Source of the DNA: Lachnospiraceae bacterium
GTDB lineage: Bacteria; Bacillota; Clostridia; Lachnospirales; Lachnospiraceae
Length of the DNA stretch: 64,000 bases
Direction: 5' to 3'
Assembly (NCBI GenBank): GCA_024682835.1
Contig: JAIKYU010000030.1
Span: 1 to 64,000 of the forward strand
In this document: one piece after another, positions 42,065 to 51,178 of the stretch
How positions within the stretch are numbered: position 1 is the first letter of the stretch
Layout of the letters: the number at the start of each line of letters is the position of its first letter
The notes under the pieces: model-generated
Database searches by the model: none
What the model saw: the letters and a program-made list of their open reading frames with translations, nothing else
Told to the model about the DNA's origin: nothing
Translations under genes and position numbers: made by a program

Positions 42065-43726
42065 ATGGACGGATTGATTTTGAAAATCGCAGGCGAGGAG
42101 CGGGAGTTTCCGTGGGGCACAACCTACGAGGAGATCGCGGGAGAGTATCAGAAGGACTACCCGGAACGGATCGCGCTGGTCAGGCTCAACGGCAAGATCC
42201 GCGAGCTGAACCACAAGGTCGAGCGCGGAGGGGAGCTGGAGTTTATGACACTTGCGGACCCTGCCGGCCACAAGGCCTACGTCCGGACGGCGATCATGCT
42301 TCTGATGAAAGCCTTTCGCGAGGAAACCGGCGTCCATGACAGCGAATGCCTGAAGGTGGAATTCACGATCGGCCCGGGCTACTACTGCACCCCGCGGGGC
42401 AATCTGCAGATCGATCAGGACCTGCTTGACCGTGTGGAACGCCGTATGCGTAGGGAAGTAGAGAAAAAGACCCCAATCACCAAGAAGAGCATGCCGATCG
42501 GCGACGCGGTGGCGGTTTTCGCTGCACAGGGCATGGAGGACAAGGTGTCTCTTTTCCGCTACCGCCGCAGTTCGTCAATCAACGTGTATCATCTGGGAGA
42601 TTATGCCGATTACAACTACGGGTACATGCTGCCGGATGTCTCCTATCTTCACGTCTTCTCGCTCAAGCGCTACCGGAGCGGCTTTGTACTGATTCTTCCG
42701 GACCGGAAGACGCCGGAAACGCTTCCCGCTTTTGAGGACCGGAAGAATCTGTTCCTGCAGCTGAGGCGCAACACTTACTGGGGCAGGATGATGGGAATTG
42801 AGACCGTGGGCGATCTGAACGATCTGATTGTGCGCGGAGAGACCGAGCAGATCATCCTTGTTCAGGAGGCGCTGCAGGAGCGGCGTATCGGTGAGCTTGC
42901 GAGGAGGATCTTCGAGCGCAGCGGCGTCAAGTTTGTCATGATTGCCGGACCCAGCTCCTCGGGAAAGACGACCTTTGCCAATCGCCTGGCCATCCAGCTG
43001 CGCACCTGGGGGCTTCATCCGCATCTGATCAGTCTGGACGACTATTACCTCAACCGGGAGCTCGCGCCGCTGGATGAGCACGGAAAACCCAATTTTGAAT
43101 GCCTGGAGGCACTCAATGTGGAGGGCTTCAATCAGGATATGAAAACCCTCTTAAACGGCGGGGAGGTGGAGCTGCCGCGTTTCAATTTCCTGACGGGAAA
43201 GAGTGAGAAGAGCGGCAACGTCATCCGCCTTTCCGTGGAGGATATTCTGATCATCGAGGGCATCCACGGCATCAACGACCGGATGTCCCATGCGCTCCCG
43301 AACGAGAGCAAATTCAAGATCTACATCAGTGCACTGACCACCCTGTCCGTGGATCTTCACAACCGGATCCCCACGACGGACGCCAGGCTCCTGCGGCGGA
43401 TCGTCCGGGATGCCAGGACACGCGGATCCAGCGCCGAACATACCATCGGCATGTGGGACAGCGTGCGGGCCGGAGAGGAAAACTACATCTTCCCGTTCCA
43501 GGAGAGCGCGGACGAGATGTTTAATTCCGCACAGATCTATGAGCTTGCGATTCTGAAGCAGTTTGCCGAGCCGCTGCTGTTTGCCGTGCGGCCGGGGACA
43601 CGCGAGTATGACGAGGCAAAACGCCTTCTCAAATTCCTTGACTACTTCGTCGGAATGGATCAGGATGCGCTTCCCCGCAACTCCATTTGCAGAGAGTTTG
43701 TAGGGGGCAGTTGCTTTCGCGTTTGA
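42065..43726 (+). CDS. TGS-domain nucleoside (uridine) kinase
   Basis: This 553-residue protein has an N-terminal TGS/ThrRS-like part (about residues 1-65) and a middle region resembling the second additional domain of class II synthetases. The C-terminal uridine kinase-like P-loop domain (about 280-500) has IAGPSSSGKTTFANRLAI, SLDDYYLNRE and IIEGIHGIND. Such fused kinases are common in Clostridia and are annotated as uridine kinases, although direct evidence for the substrate is limited. The last residues (GGSCFRV) and stop codon lie inside one arm of an inverted repeat whose other copies are in the downstream tandem array. It is the last gene of the long operon. Confidence 0.88.
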   Translation: MDGLILKIAGEEREFPWGTTYEEIAGEYQKDYPERIALVRLNGKIRELNHKVERGGELEFMTLADPAGHKAYVRTAIMLLMKAFREETGVHDSECLKVEFTIGPGYYCTPRGNLQIDQDLLDRVERRMRREVEKKTPITKKSMPIGDAVAVFAAQGMEDKVSLFRYRRSSSINVYHLGDYADYNYGYMLPDVSYLHVFSLKRYRSGFVLILPDRKTPETLPAFEDRKNLFLQLRRNTYWGRMMGIETVGDLNDLIVRGETEQIILVQEALQERRIGELARRIFERSGVKFVMIAGPSSSGKTTFANRLAIQLRTWGLHPHLISLDDYYLNRELAPLDEHGKPNFECLEALNVEGFNQDMKTLLNGGEVELPRFNFLTGKSEKSGNVIRLSVEDILIIEGIHGINDRMSHALPNESKFKIYISALTTLSVDLHNRIPTTDARLLRRIVRDARTRGSSAEHTIGMWDSVRAGEENYIFPFQESADEMFNSAQIYELAILKQFAEPLLFAVRPGTREYDEAKRLLKFLDYFVGMDQDALPRNSICREFVGGSCFRV

Positions 43727-43731
43727 AGGCC

Positions 43732-43790
43732 GCGCCAAGCAGACCCGGAGTTTCCCTGCTTGCAGGGGAAAATCCGGGTCTATTTGGCGC
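43732..43790 (+). terminator. Large hairpin terminator after the nucleoside kinase
   Basis: AGACCCGGA (43741-43749) pairs with TCCGGGTCT (43773-43781). Inside, TTTCCCTGC pairs with GCAGGGGAAA (one bulge), and outside GCGCCAA pairs with TTGGCGC. The result is an unusually long rod of nearly 60 bases with only a short T-run, so it may also act as an RNA processing or stability element. Confidence 0.7.
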
Positions 43791-43825
43791 CCGAGCGCGA
43801 TGAGCAAGGAGCGAAGCGGATTGCG

Positions 43826-43949
43826 AATCGCGCAGGCCTTCAAACGCGAAAACGCACCCTCATCTTGAATCGCGCAGGCCTTCAAACGCGAAACGCATCC
43901 TCATCTTGAATCGCGCGGCCTTCAAACGCGAAAATGCACCCTCATCTTG
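43826..43949 (+). repeat. Three tandem 41-42-bp repeats before the malE-like gene
   Basis: Units run 43826-43867, 43868-43908 and 43909-43949. Each starts AATCGCGC(A)GGCCTTCAAACGCG and ends CTCATCTTG, with one- or two-base changes. The AATCGCG..TTCAAACGCGAAA part is the reverse complement of the kinase gene end (43713-43735). The third unit runs into TTGAAT, the -35 box of the next promoter. Confidence 0.85.
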
Positions 43950-43975
43950 AATCCGAGCGCGGATTGTGATATAAC
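43947..43975 (+). promoter_or_regulatory. Promoter of the maltodextrin-type importer
   Basis: TTGAAT (43947-43952) and TATAAC (43970-43975) are 17 bp apart. The -35 box straddles the end of the third tandem repeat. The start codon at 44032 follows AAGGAGGA. Confidence 0.7.
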
Positions 43976-44031
43976 AACAGAGTATGATGAAGTGGGAAAT
44001 CGGTCCCGCGGACAAAAAAGGAGGAACAAAA

Positions 44032-45246
44032 ATGAAGAAAAAAATTCTGTCAGTTCTGCTTGCCGGAGCGATGACGGCCGGAATGCTGGCCGGCTGCGGC
44101 GGTAGCGGTTCCAAGGGCGGAGAGATCAAGATCTGGGTCGCCGACAATGTCGTTGACTTCACGAAGGAGAAGGCAGAATCCTTCCTTGCTTCCGACGACC
44201 AGTACAAGGGCTGGACGGTCACCGTTGAGGCAGTCGGCGAGGGCGATGCAGCCGGCAACATGATCACCGACGTCACGGCCGGTGCGGATATCTACGGCTT
44301 TGCCCAGGACCAGATTGCACGTCTGGTTGCGGCAGGTGCGCTGGTCGAGGTGGAAGCCTCCAATGCCTCCAAGGTGGAGAGCGCCAACGCAGCGGGCGTT
44401 GTCAATGCAGCCAAGGTCGGCAGCAAGCTCTATGCCTATCCGATGACGGCTGACAACGGCTATTTCCTTTACTATGACAAGAGCGTGATCTCTGATCCGT
44501 CCACCCTCGAGGGCATCATTGCCGACTGCGAGGCAGCAGGCAAGAATTTCTACATGGATTTCGGCGGCTGGTATCAGACGGCCTTCTTCTTCGGCACGGG
44601 CTGCACGCTGACCTATGATACGGACGACGCGGGCAATTTCACGGCCTGCAACATGGACTATGATTCCGACAAGGGCCTTGCTGCGCTCAAGGCAATGGTG
44701 CAGCTGGCCTCCTCTTCGAGCTTCCAGCAGGGTTCCTCTGCCGGCGATGCCGTCAACTATGCGGCGATCGTGGACGGCACCTGGGATGCCGGCGTGATCC
44801 AGGAGACCCTCGGCGACAATTATGCCTGCGCAAAGCTTCCGACCTTCACGGTGGACGGACAGACCTATCAGATGAGCGGCTTTAACGGCTGCAAGCTCCT
44901 GGGTGTCAAGCCGCAGGAGAGCGAGGACAAGCTCGCGGTCTGCGATGCGCTGGCGGATTATCTCACCAGCGAAGAGGTTCAGCTGGCCCGCTACAATGCG
45001 GTTGGCTGGGGCCCGTCCAACATCGCCGCACAGAACAGCGATGCGGTCAAGGCGGATCCGGCGCTTTCCGCTCTGGCAGAGCAGTTTGCCTACACGATTC
45101 CGCAGGGCAACTACCCGGGCGATTACTGGTCGCTTGCCGAGTCCCTGCGCGACAGCGTCATCGGCGAGTATCAGGGTGCCGACGATGCGACCCTGCAGGC
45201 TGCGCTCAAATCCTTCCAGGATTCCTGCATGAGCTACGCACAGTAA
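44032..45246 (+). CDS. Maltodextrin-type solute-binding lipoprotein (MalE-like)
   Basis: This 404-residue extracellular binding protein has a lipoprotein signal (KKKILSVLLAGAMTAGMLAG then Cys) followed by GGSGSKGGEIKIWVADN, the first strand of a family 1 binding protein. DVTAGADIYGFAQDQIARLV and the late DYLTSEEVQLARYNAVGWGP match MalE/MdxE-type proteins. It would deliver maltooligosaccharides or similar sugars to the next two permeases. A hairpin terminator follows it, which would raise its level over the permeases. Confidence 0.9.
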   Translation: MKKKILSVLLAGAMTAGMLAGCGGSGSKGGEIKIWVADNVVDFTKEKAESFLASDDQYKGWTVTVEAVGEGDAAGNMITDVTAGADIYGFAQDQIARLVAAGALVEVEASNASKVESANAAGVVNAAKVGSKLYAYPMTADNGYFLYYDKSVISDPSTLEGIIADCEAAGKNFYMDFGGWYQTAFFFGTGCTLTYDTDDAGNFTACNMDYDSDKGLAALKAMVQLASSSSFQQGSSAGDAVNYAAIVDGTWDAGVIQETLGDNYACAKLPTFTVDGQTYQMSGFNGCKLLGVKPQESEDKLAVCDALADYLTSEEVQLARYNAVGWGPSNIAAQNSDAVKADPALSALAEQFAYTIPQGNYPGDYWSLAESLRDSVIGEYQGADDATLQAALKSFQDSCMSYAQ

Positions 45247-45255
45247 GATTTTTTG

Positions 45256-45290
45256 CCGGCAGAGGGGGTCAGACTCCTCTGCCGGTTTTC
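45256..45290 (+). terminator. Partial terminator between binding protein and permease genes
   Basis: CCGGCAGAGG (45256-45265) pairs with CCTCTGCCGG (45276-45285), followed by TTTTC. Leaky stopping here would explain higher expression of the binding protein than of the downstream permeases. Confidence 0.8.
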
Positions 45291-45350
45291 GGTTACAGCA
45301 CGATCGCTGATGTTTCAGACGGCTGAACAAATCAGATCGGAGGGTACGAT

Positions 45351-46748
45351 ATGGCAAATTCGGAGAGCAAGGCAAAGAAGAGTCCCGTCGGGGACTTTTT
45401 TCGTGCCCTGGGTTCGGACTGCAGAGAGATCGGGACGACCTGGGCAGAGGGGGACGGAAAGACAAAGCTGTCCTTTCTGATCTTCGGCATCGGACCGATC
45501 CTGCGCGGACGCGCCCTGGTGGGCGCGCTGCACCTGGCGCTTGAAATTCTGCTGATTGCCTTTATCGCAGGCTTCGGCTGGCAGTATTTTTCAAAGCTTT
45601 TGACCCTGGGGACCGTGGAGACCAATGCCTCGGGACGTGTGACGACCTATGGCGACAACAGCTTCCTGATCCTGCTGTTCGGACTGCTGACGCTGTGTGC
45701 GCTGGCTGCGCTGATTTTTGTCTGGCGGATGAATGTCAGGGAAAACCGCACGGAGGAGCTGCTTTTGAAGGACGGCAAAAAGCTGCCGGACAATCATACG
45801 GATTTCCTTTCCCTCTTTGATTCGCACTTCGACGTGACGTTATTGGCGCTTCCCGTGCTGGGCGTTTTTGTGTTCACGGTGCTGCCGATTATCTTCATGA
45901 TCTGTGTGGCCTTTACCAACTACGACGCCACCCACCAGGCACCCAGCAAGCTGTTCACCTGGGTGGGGCTTAAGAATTTCAGGGATCTCTTCTCCTTCGG
46001 ACAGGACGGCTTCGGAAGCACCTTCCTGACGGTGCTTGCCTGGACCCTGGTCTGGGCGTTCTTTGCCACCTTCCTCTGCTATTTCCTCGGGATTGCGGTG
46101 GCCATGCTGATCAACAAAAAGGGCATCCGGTTTAAAAAGCTCTGGCGCACGATCCTGGTGATGACCATCGCCGTGCCGCAGTTTGTTTCCCTGCTGTATG
46201 TGGGCAAGCTGTTTGCACCGGACGGACTGATCAACGGAACCCTGTTGAAATGGGGCCTGATCCGGTCCGCCCTTCCGTTCTGGACCAATCCCATGTGGGC
46301 GCGGATCACCATTATCGTGGTGAACATCTGGATCGGCATTCCGTACATGATGTTAATCGCAACGGGTCTTTTGATGAACATCCCCGAGGATCTCTACGAG
46401 AGCGCCCGCATCGACGGGGCCACGCCCTGGCAGATGTTCCGGTCCATCACGCTGCCGTACATGCTGTTTGTGACAGGGCCCTTCCTGCTCACGCAGTTCA
46501 CCGGCAATCTCAACAATTTCAATGTGATTTTCCTGCTCAATCAGGGCAATCCCAAATCCATGGGCATGGTGGGAGGAGCCGGCGGCACGGACCTGCTGGT
46601 TACCTGGCTCTATAAGATGACGATCAATGACACCAACTACAAGATGGCTGCGGTCATCGGTATTATGGTGTTTATCGTGACGGCGGTCATCTCGCTGGTG
46701 GTCTATCAGATGCTGCCGTCGGTCAAGGATGAGGAGGGCTTCCAGTGA
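45351..46748 (+). CDS. Maltodextrin-type ABC permease, MalF-like
   Basis: This 465-residue membrane protein has extra N-terminal helices and a periplasmic-side insert as in MalF. The EAA loop is YESARIDGATPWQMFRSITL, followed by PYMLFVTGPFLLTQFTGNLN, a MalF-type signature in Firmicutes. AGATCGGAGGG precedes the ATG. It forms the channel with the next gene, which it overlaps by 1 base. Confidence 0.93.
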   Translation: MANSESKAKKSPVGDFFRALGSDCREIGTTWAEGDGKTKLSFLIFGIGPILRGRALVGALHLALEILLIAFIAGFGWQYFSKLLTLGTVETNASGRVTTYGDNSFLILLFGLLTLCALAALIFVWRMNVRENRTEELLLKDGKKLPDNHTDFLSLFDSHFDVTLLALPVLGVFVFTVLPIIFMICVAFTNYDATHQAPSKLFTWVGLKNFRDLFSFGQDGFGSTFLTVLAWTLVWAFFATFLCYFLGIAVAMLINKKGIRFKKLWRTILVMTIAVPQFVSLLYVGKLFAPDGLINGTLLKWGLIRSALPFWTNPMWARITIIVVNIWIGIPYMMLIATGLLMNIPEDLYESARIDGATPWQMFRSITLPYMLFVTGPFLLTQFTGNLNNFNVIFLLNQGNPKSMGMVGGAGGTDLLVTWLYKMTINDTNYKMAAVIGIMVFIVTAVISLVVYQMLPSVKDEEGFQ

Positions 46749-47626
46749 TGAATGAGAAAACTTCTTCCATGAAACAAAAGCGGTTGATCGGCAATATTCT
46801 GTCCTACATTCTACTCATCCTGATCAGTCTCATCTGGCTGTTCCCTTTTGTGGGACTGGTCCTGAACAGCTTCCGTTCCTACAGACCGGAGGTGGAATAC
46901 GGCGGAATGGTAGACTACCTCGTGCCGAAGCATTTTTCTCTGGATAATTACCGGTTTCTGTTTTCCGGCGACACCAACTACCTCAGATGGTACGGCAACA
47001 CGATCATCATCGCCTTCTTTGTCGCGGCACTGCAGACCTTCATCGTGCTGTGCGTCTCCTATGCGCTATCCAGAATGCGTTTTGCAGGGCGCACGTTCCT
47101 GATGCGCTTCTGGCTTGTGCTGGGCATGTTTCCGGGGTTTTTGACGATGATCTGCCTTTACTTCCTGCTCAAGCAGATGGGCCTCACACAGGCGGGCGCG
47201 ATCCCGGGATTGATTCTCGTGTCGGTGGCGTCGTCCGGCATGGGCTACTACGTGTGCAAGGGCTACTTTGACACGATCCCCAAGGCGCTCGACGAAGCGG
47301 CCAGAATCGACGGCGCAAGCCGGGCACGTGTCTTTTTCACCATGACGATTCCGATGTCCAAGCCGATCATCATCTACACGGCGCTGGTCGCCTTCATGGC
47401 GCCCTGGTGCGACTATGTGTTTGCCTCCTACATCGCGTTCGGACATGATAAGAGCTACAACGTGGCGGTCGCCATGCAGCGCTGGGTGTGGACCGGCGAT
47501 TATCAGGGCTATTTCACCAGGTTCTGCGCCGGCGGCGTGCTGGTGGCGATTCCGATCACGATCCTCTTCATGCTGCTGCAGAACTACTACGTCGAGGGCG
47601 TGACCGGCGGCGCTGTCAAGGGCTGA
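46748..47626 (+). CDS. Maltodextrin-type ABC permease, MalG-like
   Basis: This 292-residue permease has six membrane helices, and its EAA loop is DEAARIDGASRARVFFTMTI. The C-terminal FMLLQNYYVEGVTGGAVKG is typical of MalG/MdxG. The ATG at 46748 overlaps the malF-like stop; a GTG one codon earlier is possible. No ATPase gene follows, so a shared MsmK-type ATPase from elsewhere is expected. Confidence 0.93.
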   Translation: MNEKTSSMKQKRLIGNILSYILLILISLIWLFPFVGLVLNSFRSYRPEVEYGGMVDYLVPKHFSLDNYRFLFSGDTNYLRWYGNTIIIAFFVAALQTFIVLCVSYALSRMRFAGRTFLMRFWLVLGMFPGFLTMICLYFLLKQMGLTQAGAIPGLILVSVASSGMGYYVCKGYFDTIPKALDEAARIDGASRARVFFTMTIPMSKPIIIYTALVAFMAPWCDYVFASYIAFGHDKSYNVAVAMQRWVWTGDYQGYFTRFCAGGVLVAIPITILFMLLQNYYVEGVTGGAVKG

Positions 47627-47637
47627 GCCGCTTTACT

Positions 47638-49356
47638 ATGAACAGAAGAGTGCTTCGATCTGTTGCCGCAATCTGCGGAGGTGCGCTGCTCCTCTCAGGC
47701 TGCGGCAGCAGCGTTTATCCCATGGTTTCGGGGCGGGAAGCGGCGGCCCCTGACCGGTTTGCGGACGGCTTTTTCGGGACGACCTACGAGATTTTTGTCG
47801 GCAGCTTTGCGGACAGCGACGGAGACGGGATCGGCGACCTGAACGGGATCCGCGAAAATCTTGACTATCTGAATGACGGAGATCCGTCGGGCCGCGATGA
47901 TCTCGGGGTAAACGCCCTGTGGCTGACCCCGGTTTTTCCCTCCCCCACCTATCACAAGTATGACGCGACGGATTACCGGAGCATCGATCCGACCTTCGGG
48001 ACCCTTGCCGATTTCGATTCGCTTGTGAAGGCATGCCATGCGCGGGGGATCCGTGTGCTGCTCGATCTGGCGGTCAATCACACATCAAAAGATCACCCCT
48101 GGTTTCGGGAGGCCGCGGAGGCGCTGCGTGCCTGTGAGCAGGAGAGCGCCGGTTCTGCAGATGAGTCGCAAAGCCTGCTGGCCGCTGCGGCGGAAAAGTG
48201 TCCCCGGATCCGCTGGTACCATTTTTCGGACAGCCCGCAGACGGGCTATGAGCGGCTGCCCGGGACAAACTGGTTTTATGAGGCCAGATTCTGGTCCGGC
48301 ATGCCGGACTTAAACCTGGATGAGGCGGCTGTGCGGGATGAAATCGAAGGGACAGTCGGTTTCTGGCTGGATCGCGGCGTGGACGGCTTCCGGCTCGATG
48401 CGGTGACCTCCTACTACACCGACGAGCACGAGCGCTCGGAGGAATTTCTCGCCTGGTTTGCGGATGCGGTTCACCGGAAAAAGAAGGACGCGTACCTGGT
48501 CGGTGAGGCCTGGGAAGGGCAGGAATCCTACGCACAGCTTTACCGGAGCGGTGTCGATTCCTTTTTCGATTTTGCCTTTGCCGGACAGGAGGGCGTCATC
48601 GCGCAGACTGTCCGGGGCGGAAAAAACGGACGCCGGTTTGCCGAACGGATGGAGCAGGAGGAAGCCCTGTATGCTTCCTATCGTGACACATTCATCAATG
48701 CCCCCTTCTACACCAATCATGACATGGCGCGGAGTGCCGGTTACTACGCGCAGGACGGAGAAAACCGCGTCAAGCTCGCCATGGCGCTGAACCTGCTGCA
48801 GAGTGGCAATGCGTTTGTCTACTATGGGGAGGAGCTGGGTATGAAGGGTTCCGGACGAGACGAAAACAAGCGCGCTCCGTTTCCGTGGACGGGGGAGGAT
48901 GAGAAGGGAAAAGCAGCCGAAGCGCTTTTGCAGACCGTCTGCAGGGGACCGGAGGACATGGAACAGTTTGACGCTTCGCCCTTCGGGAGCCTTGCTAAGC
49001 AGAAAAAGGACCGCTTTTCCGTATACAACTACTGCAGGGAGGCCATTCATCTGAGGGCGAGACATCCGCTTATTGCGGAAGGAAGGACAAAGGTTGTCCC
49101 GGAGGACTCGGATTTTGGAAAGGAACTCACCGGCCACCCTTCCGTGTGCGGCTTTACGCGTGTGCGCCCGGGATCGGACGGGGAAGAGCCGGTCCTGATT
49201 CTGGTGAACACCGGGGCGGAACGGCAGACCATTACGCCGGATCCAAACGATGTGGACGGGTGGATCCTGTTGGATTCACTGACGGTCGGGAAGGAGCGCG
49301 TGAAGCTCGTAGATGCGCTTGTGCTGCCGGGCTACGCGGTCGCGGTGGTGAGATAG
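47638..49356 (+). CDS. Surface GH13 alpha-amylase-type lipoprotein
   Basis: This 572-residue glycoside hydrolase has a lipoprotein signal (MNRRVLRSVAAICGGALLLS then GCGSS) and a GH13 TIM barrel. Catalytic motifs are FRLDAVTSYY (nucleophile Asp), LVGEAWEGQ (acid/base Glu) and FYTNHDMARS (transition-state Asp), with LLDLAVNHTSKDHPWF earlier. It would cut starch or maltodextrin on the cell surface and feed the adjacent MalEFG-like importer, which ends 11 bp upstream. A separate C-terminal beta domain closes the protein. An upstream in-frame extension within the permease gene is rejected. Confidence 0.93.
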   Translation: MNRRVLRSVAAICGGALLLSGCGSSVYPMVSGREAAAPDRFADGFFGTTYEIFVGSFADSDGDGIGDLNGIRENLDYLNDGDPSGRDDLGVNALWLTPVFPSPTYHKYDATDYRSIDPTFGTLADFDSLVKACHARGIRVLLDLAVNHTSKDHPWFREAAEALRACEQESAGSADESQSLLAAAAEKCPRIRWYHFSDSPQTGYERLPGTNWFYEARFWSGMPDLNLDEAAVRDEIEGTVGFWLDRGVDGFRLDAVTSYYTDEHERSEEFLAWFADAVHRKKKDAYLVGEAWEGQESYAQLYRSGVDSFFDFAFAGQEGVIAQTVRGGKNGRRFAERMEQEEALYASYRDTFINAPFYTNHDMARSAGYYAQDGENRVKLAMALNLLQSGNAFVYYGEELGMKGSGRDENKRAPFPWTGEDEKGKAAEALLQTVCRGPEDMEQFDASPFGSLAKQKKDRFSVYNYCREAIHLRARHPLIAEGRTKVVPEDSDFGKELTGHPSVCGFTRVRPGSDGEEPVLILVNTGAERQTITPDPNDVDGWILLDSLTVGKERVKLVDALVLPGYAVAVVR

Positions 49357-49362
49357 TGCGTT

Positions 49363-49391
49363 TTGACCCGAATCCGGATTTGTGGTATACT
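49363..49391 (+). promoter_or_regulatory. Promoter of the membrane diguanylate cyclase gene
   Basis: TTGACC (49363-49368) and TATACT (49386-49391) are 17 bp apart. The message would have a leader of nearly 190 bases that contains the dispersed repeat copy B. Confidence 0.75.
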
Positions 49392-49425
49392 AAGAAGGTT
49401 AAAGGTCATTTACATCATATGACGC

Positions 49426-49542
49426 CACGGATTGCTTTGTTGCTTCGCAACTCTCGCATCTCCGCTCCGCTTCGGTCGGCGCATATCCGAGATCCACTGG
49501 ATTTCGTGCTCCCTCCGGCCATTCGAAATCCGCTGCGATGCC
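49426..49542 (+). repeat. Dispersed intergenic repeat, copy B
   Basis: This element of about 117 bp begins CACGGATTGCTTTGTTGC and TTCGCAAC, and ends CCATTCGAAATCCGCTGC. The ends match copy A (24767-24849, other strand); the centre is different and longer. It occupies most of the leader of the downstream cyclase gene. Confidence 0.6.
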
Positions 49543-49584
49543 GGAAAATCGGGCATCATTTTGACATCAACAGGACTTTATGAC

Positions 49585-51177
49585 ATGGGTGCGCAGGAAA
49601 CAGATACGGAAACAGAACAGAAGACCCGCTTGAGGCATGTGTACACCTTTGCCGTGATCATCGTCGCCGTAACGGCGATTCTCTTTATCACGATGTTCCT
49701 GGTGACGGTACGGCGCCTGCAATACGTCTATACCAACCAGACCTATCAGAATGCCGTCATGCTGAAAAAGGAATCGGTCACCAAGACGGTGGAAAACCTG
49801 ATGGCGGAGATCGAACAGATGCGGAACCTGCGTCTTGTGGATCATACCGCGCTGATCAAAGGGCTGCGGTCGGCGGTACAGCACGAAACCGAGGAGGCAC
49901 TGCAGCTTGCAACGGATGCGGACAAAGCATCCCTCCTCCGCTCGATCTTCGCGGATGACTCATCGCGTTCCCAGCTGACCGGTGTCGCCTATGACCGGAG
50001 CACGGGGAAAATCCTGCTGGACGACCGGGGGCTGGCCGGCGAAGCAGGGGTATGGACGGACGATCTGGCCGATACGTTCGCGGTCCGCGAGGAGGTGACC
50101 GCGGGCGGCATCACCGTGGTCTACGGGATCACCGAGACGGCCTTTGACCAGGATATGCTTTCGATCATGAAGGATCGCCCGATTGCGATCTCCGGAACGG
50201 AGGGCACAAAATACTGGATCGATCGATTGACCGCATTGGATAACGGACAGATCAGCACCGTGCGTGTCGCGGATCCGGAGAATCCTCTGCGCGAGGGCAT
50301 GTCCCTAAAAGGCGGCGGAACGGGCAACGGACCGGAAACTTTTGCCACGGAAGGCCTGCTTGAGGCGCTTCCGGGGAAGCCCGTCTTCCATTCCGACAAT
50401 GCGGAATGGGAGGAGGACGGACGCCTGATCGTGACGCCGACCTACACCTGCGCGGAGTACTATGAGCCCTATTCCTGGGCGGTGTGCGCCGCCTTCCGCC
50501 TGGACCGTGTCGGAATCGACGCGGTGCAGCTGCAGGAGGAATCCAGAAAGGAAACCATGCGGCTGGGCATCCGGCTTGCCGTCTCGTTTGCCATTGTACT
50601 GGCCATCGCGATCCTTCTGATTCTTCGCAGCAGCGCCCGGTATTTCAACATCCGGCAGAAGAAGCTCAGGGACCAGGTGGAGCGGGATGCACTGACCGGA
50701 GCCAACACGAGAGGCTACGGGACCCAGCTGCTGGAGACGGCCTTTAAGCGCTTCAATGACCGGGGGGATGCGTCGCCCGCGCTGATGGTTCTGGATGTGG
50801 ACAAGTTTAAGAGCATCAATGACTCGTACGGGCATGACGGCGGCGATGAGGCGTTAAAGCGCGTTGTCAAATCCGCCATGAAGGTCGGGCGCGGCAGGGA
50901 CTGCGTGATCCGGTGGGGCGGCGATGAATTTATCGCGGTCTTCTACCGCCTGGAAAAAGCGCGCAGCGAGTCGGTCGCCAACAAGCTTCGCAAAGCGATA
51001 GCCGACACGCCGATCAAGCACGGCGGCAACACCTTCCAGGTGACGGTTTCCGTCGGCGTCACCTATTTCCGGTTCGGGGACACGAGTTATCAGGATGCGC
51101 TGAAACGAGCGGACGAAGCGCTTTATCAGTCCAAGGAGCTGGGCAGAAACCGCGTCTGTATTGCAGGGGAGAACTGA
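49585..51177 (+). CDS. Membrane-bound diguanylate cyclase
   Basis: This 530-residue protein has a membrane helix at about 19-41, an extracytoplasmic sensor of about 285 residues, a second helix at about 329-347 and a C-terminal GGDEF domain (about 365-525). The active-site motif is RWGGDEFIAV (G445-F449), with an RxxD product-inhibition site (RGRD, 436-439) and DVDKFKSINDSYGHDGGD. It would make cyclic-di-GMP in response to an outside signal. The ribosome site before the ATG at 49585 is weak. The Nudix gene starts 1 base after its stop. Confidence 0.9.
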   Translation: MGAQETDTETEQKTRLRHVYTFAVIIVAVTAILFITMFLVTVRRLQYVYTNQTYQNAVMLKKESVTKTVENLMAEIEQMRNLRLVDHTALIKGLRSAVQHETEEALQLATDADKASLLRSIFADDSSRSQLTGVAYDRSTGKILLDDRGLAGEAGVWTDDLADTFAVREEVTAGGITVVYGITETAFDQDMLSIMKDRPIAISGTEGTKYWIDRLTALDNGQISTVRVADPENPLREGMSLKGGGTGNGPETFATEGLLEALPGKPVFHSDNAEWEEDGRLIVTPTYTCAEYYEPYSWAVCAAFRLDRVGIDAVQLQEESRKETMRLGIRLAVSFAIVLAIAILLILRSSARYFNIRQKKLRDQVERDALTGANTRGYGTQLLETAFKRFNDRGDASPALMVLDVDKFKSINDSYGHDGGDEALKRVVKSAMKVGRGRDCVIRWGGDEFIAVFYRLEKARSESVANKLRKAIADTPIKHGGNTFQVTVSVGVTYFRFGDTSYQDALKRADEALYQSKELGRNRVCIAGEN

Positions 51178-51178
51178 A

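Noticed and set aside
43826-43949. A CRISPR array
   Set aside because: The three units are directly adjacent with no unique spacers, and no cas gene is near.
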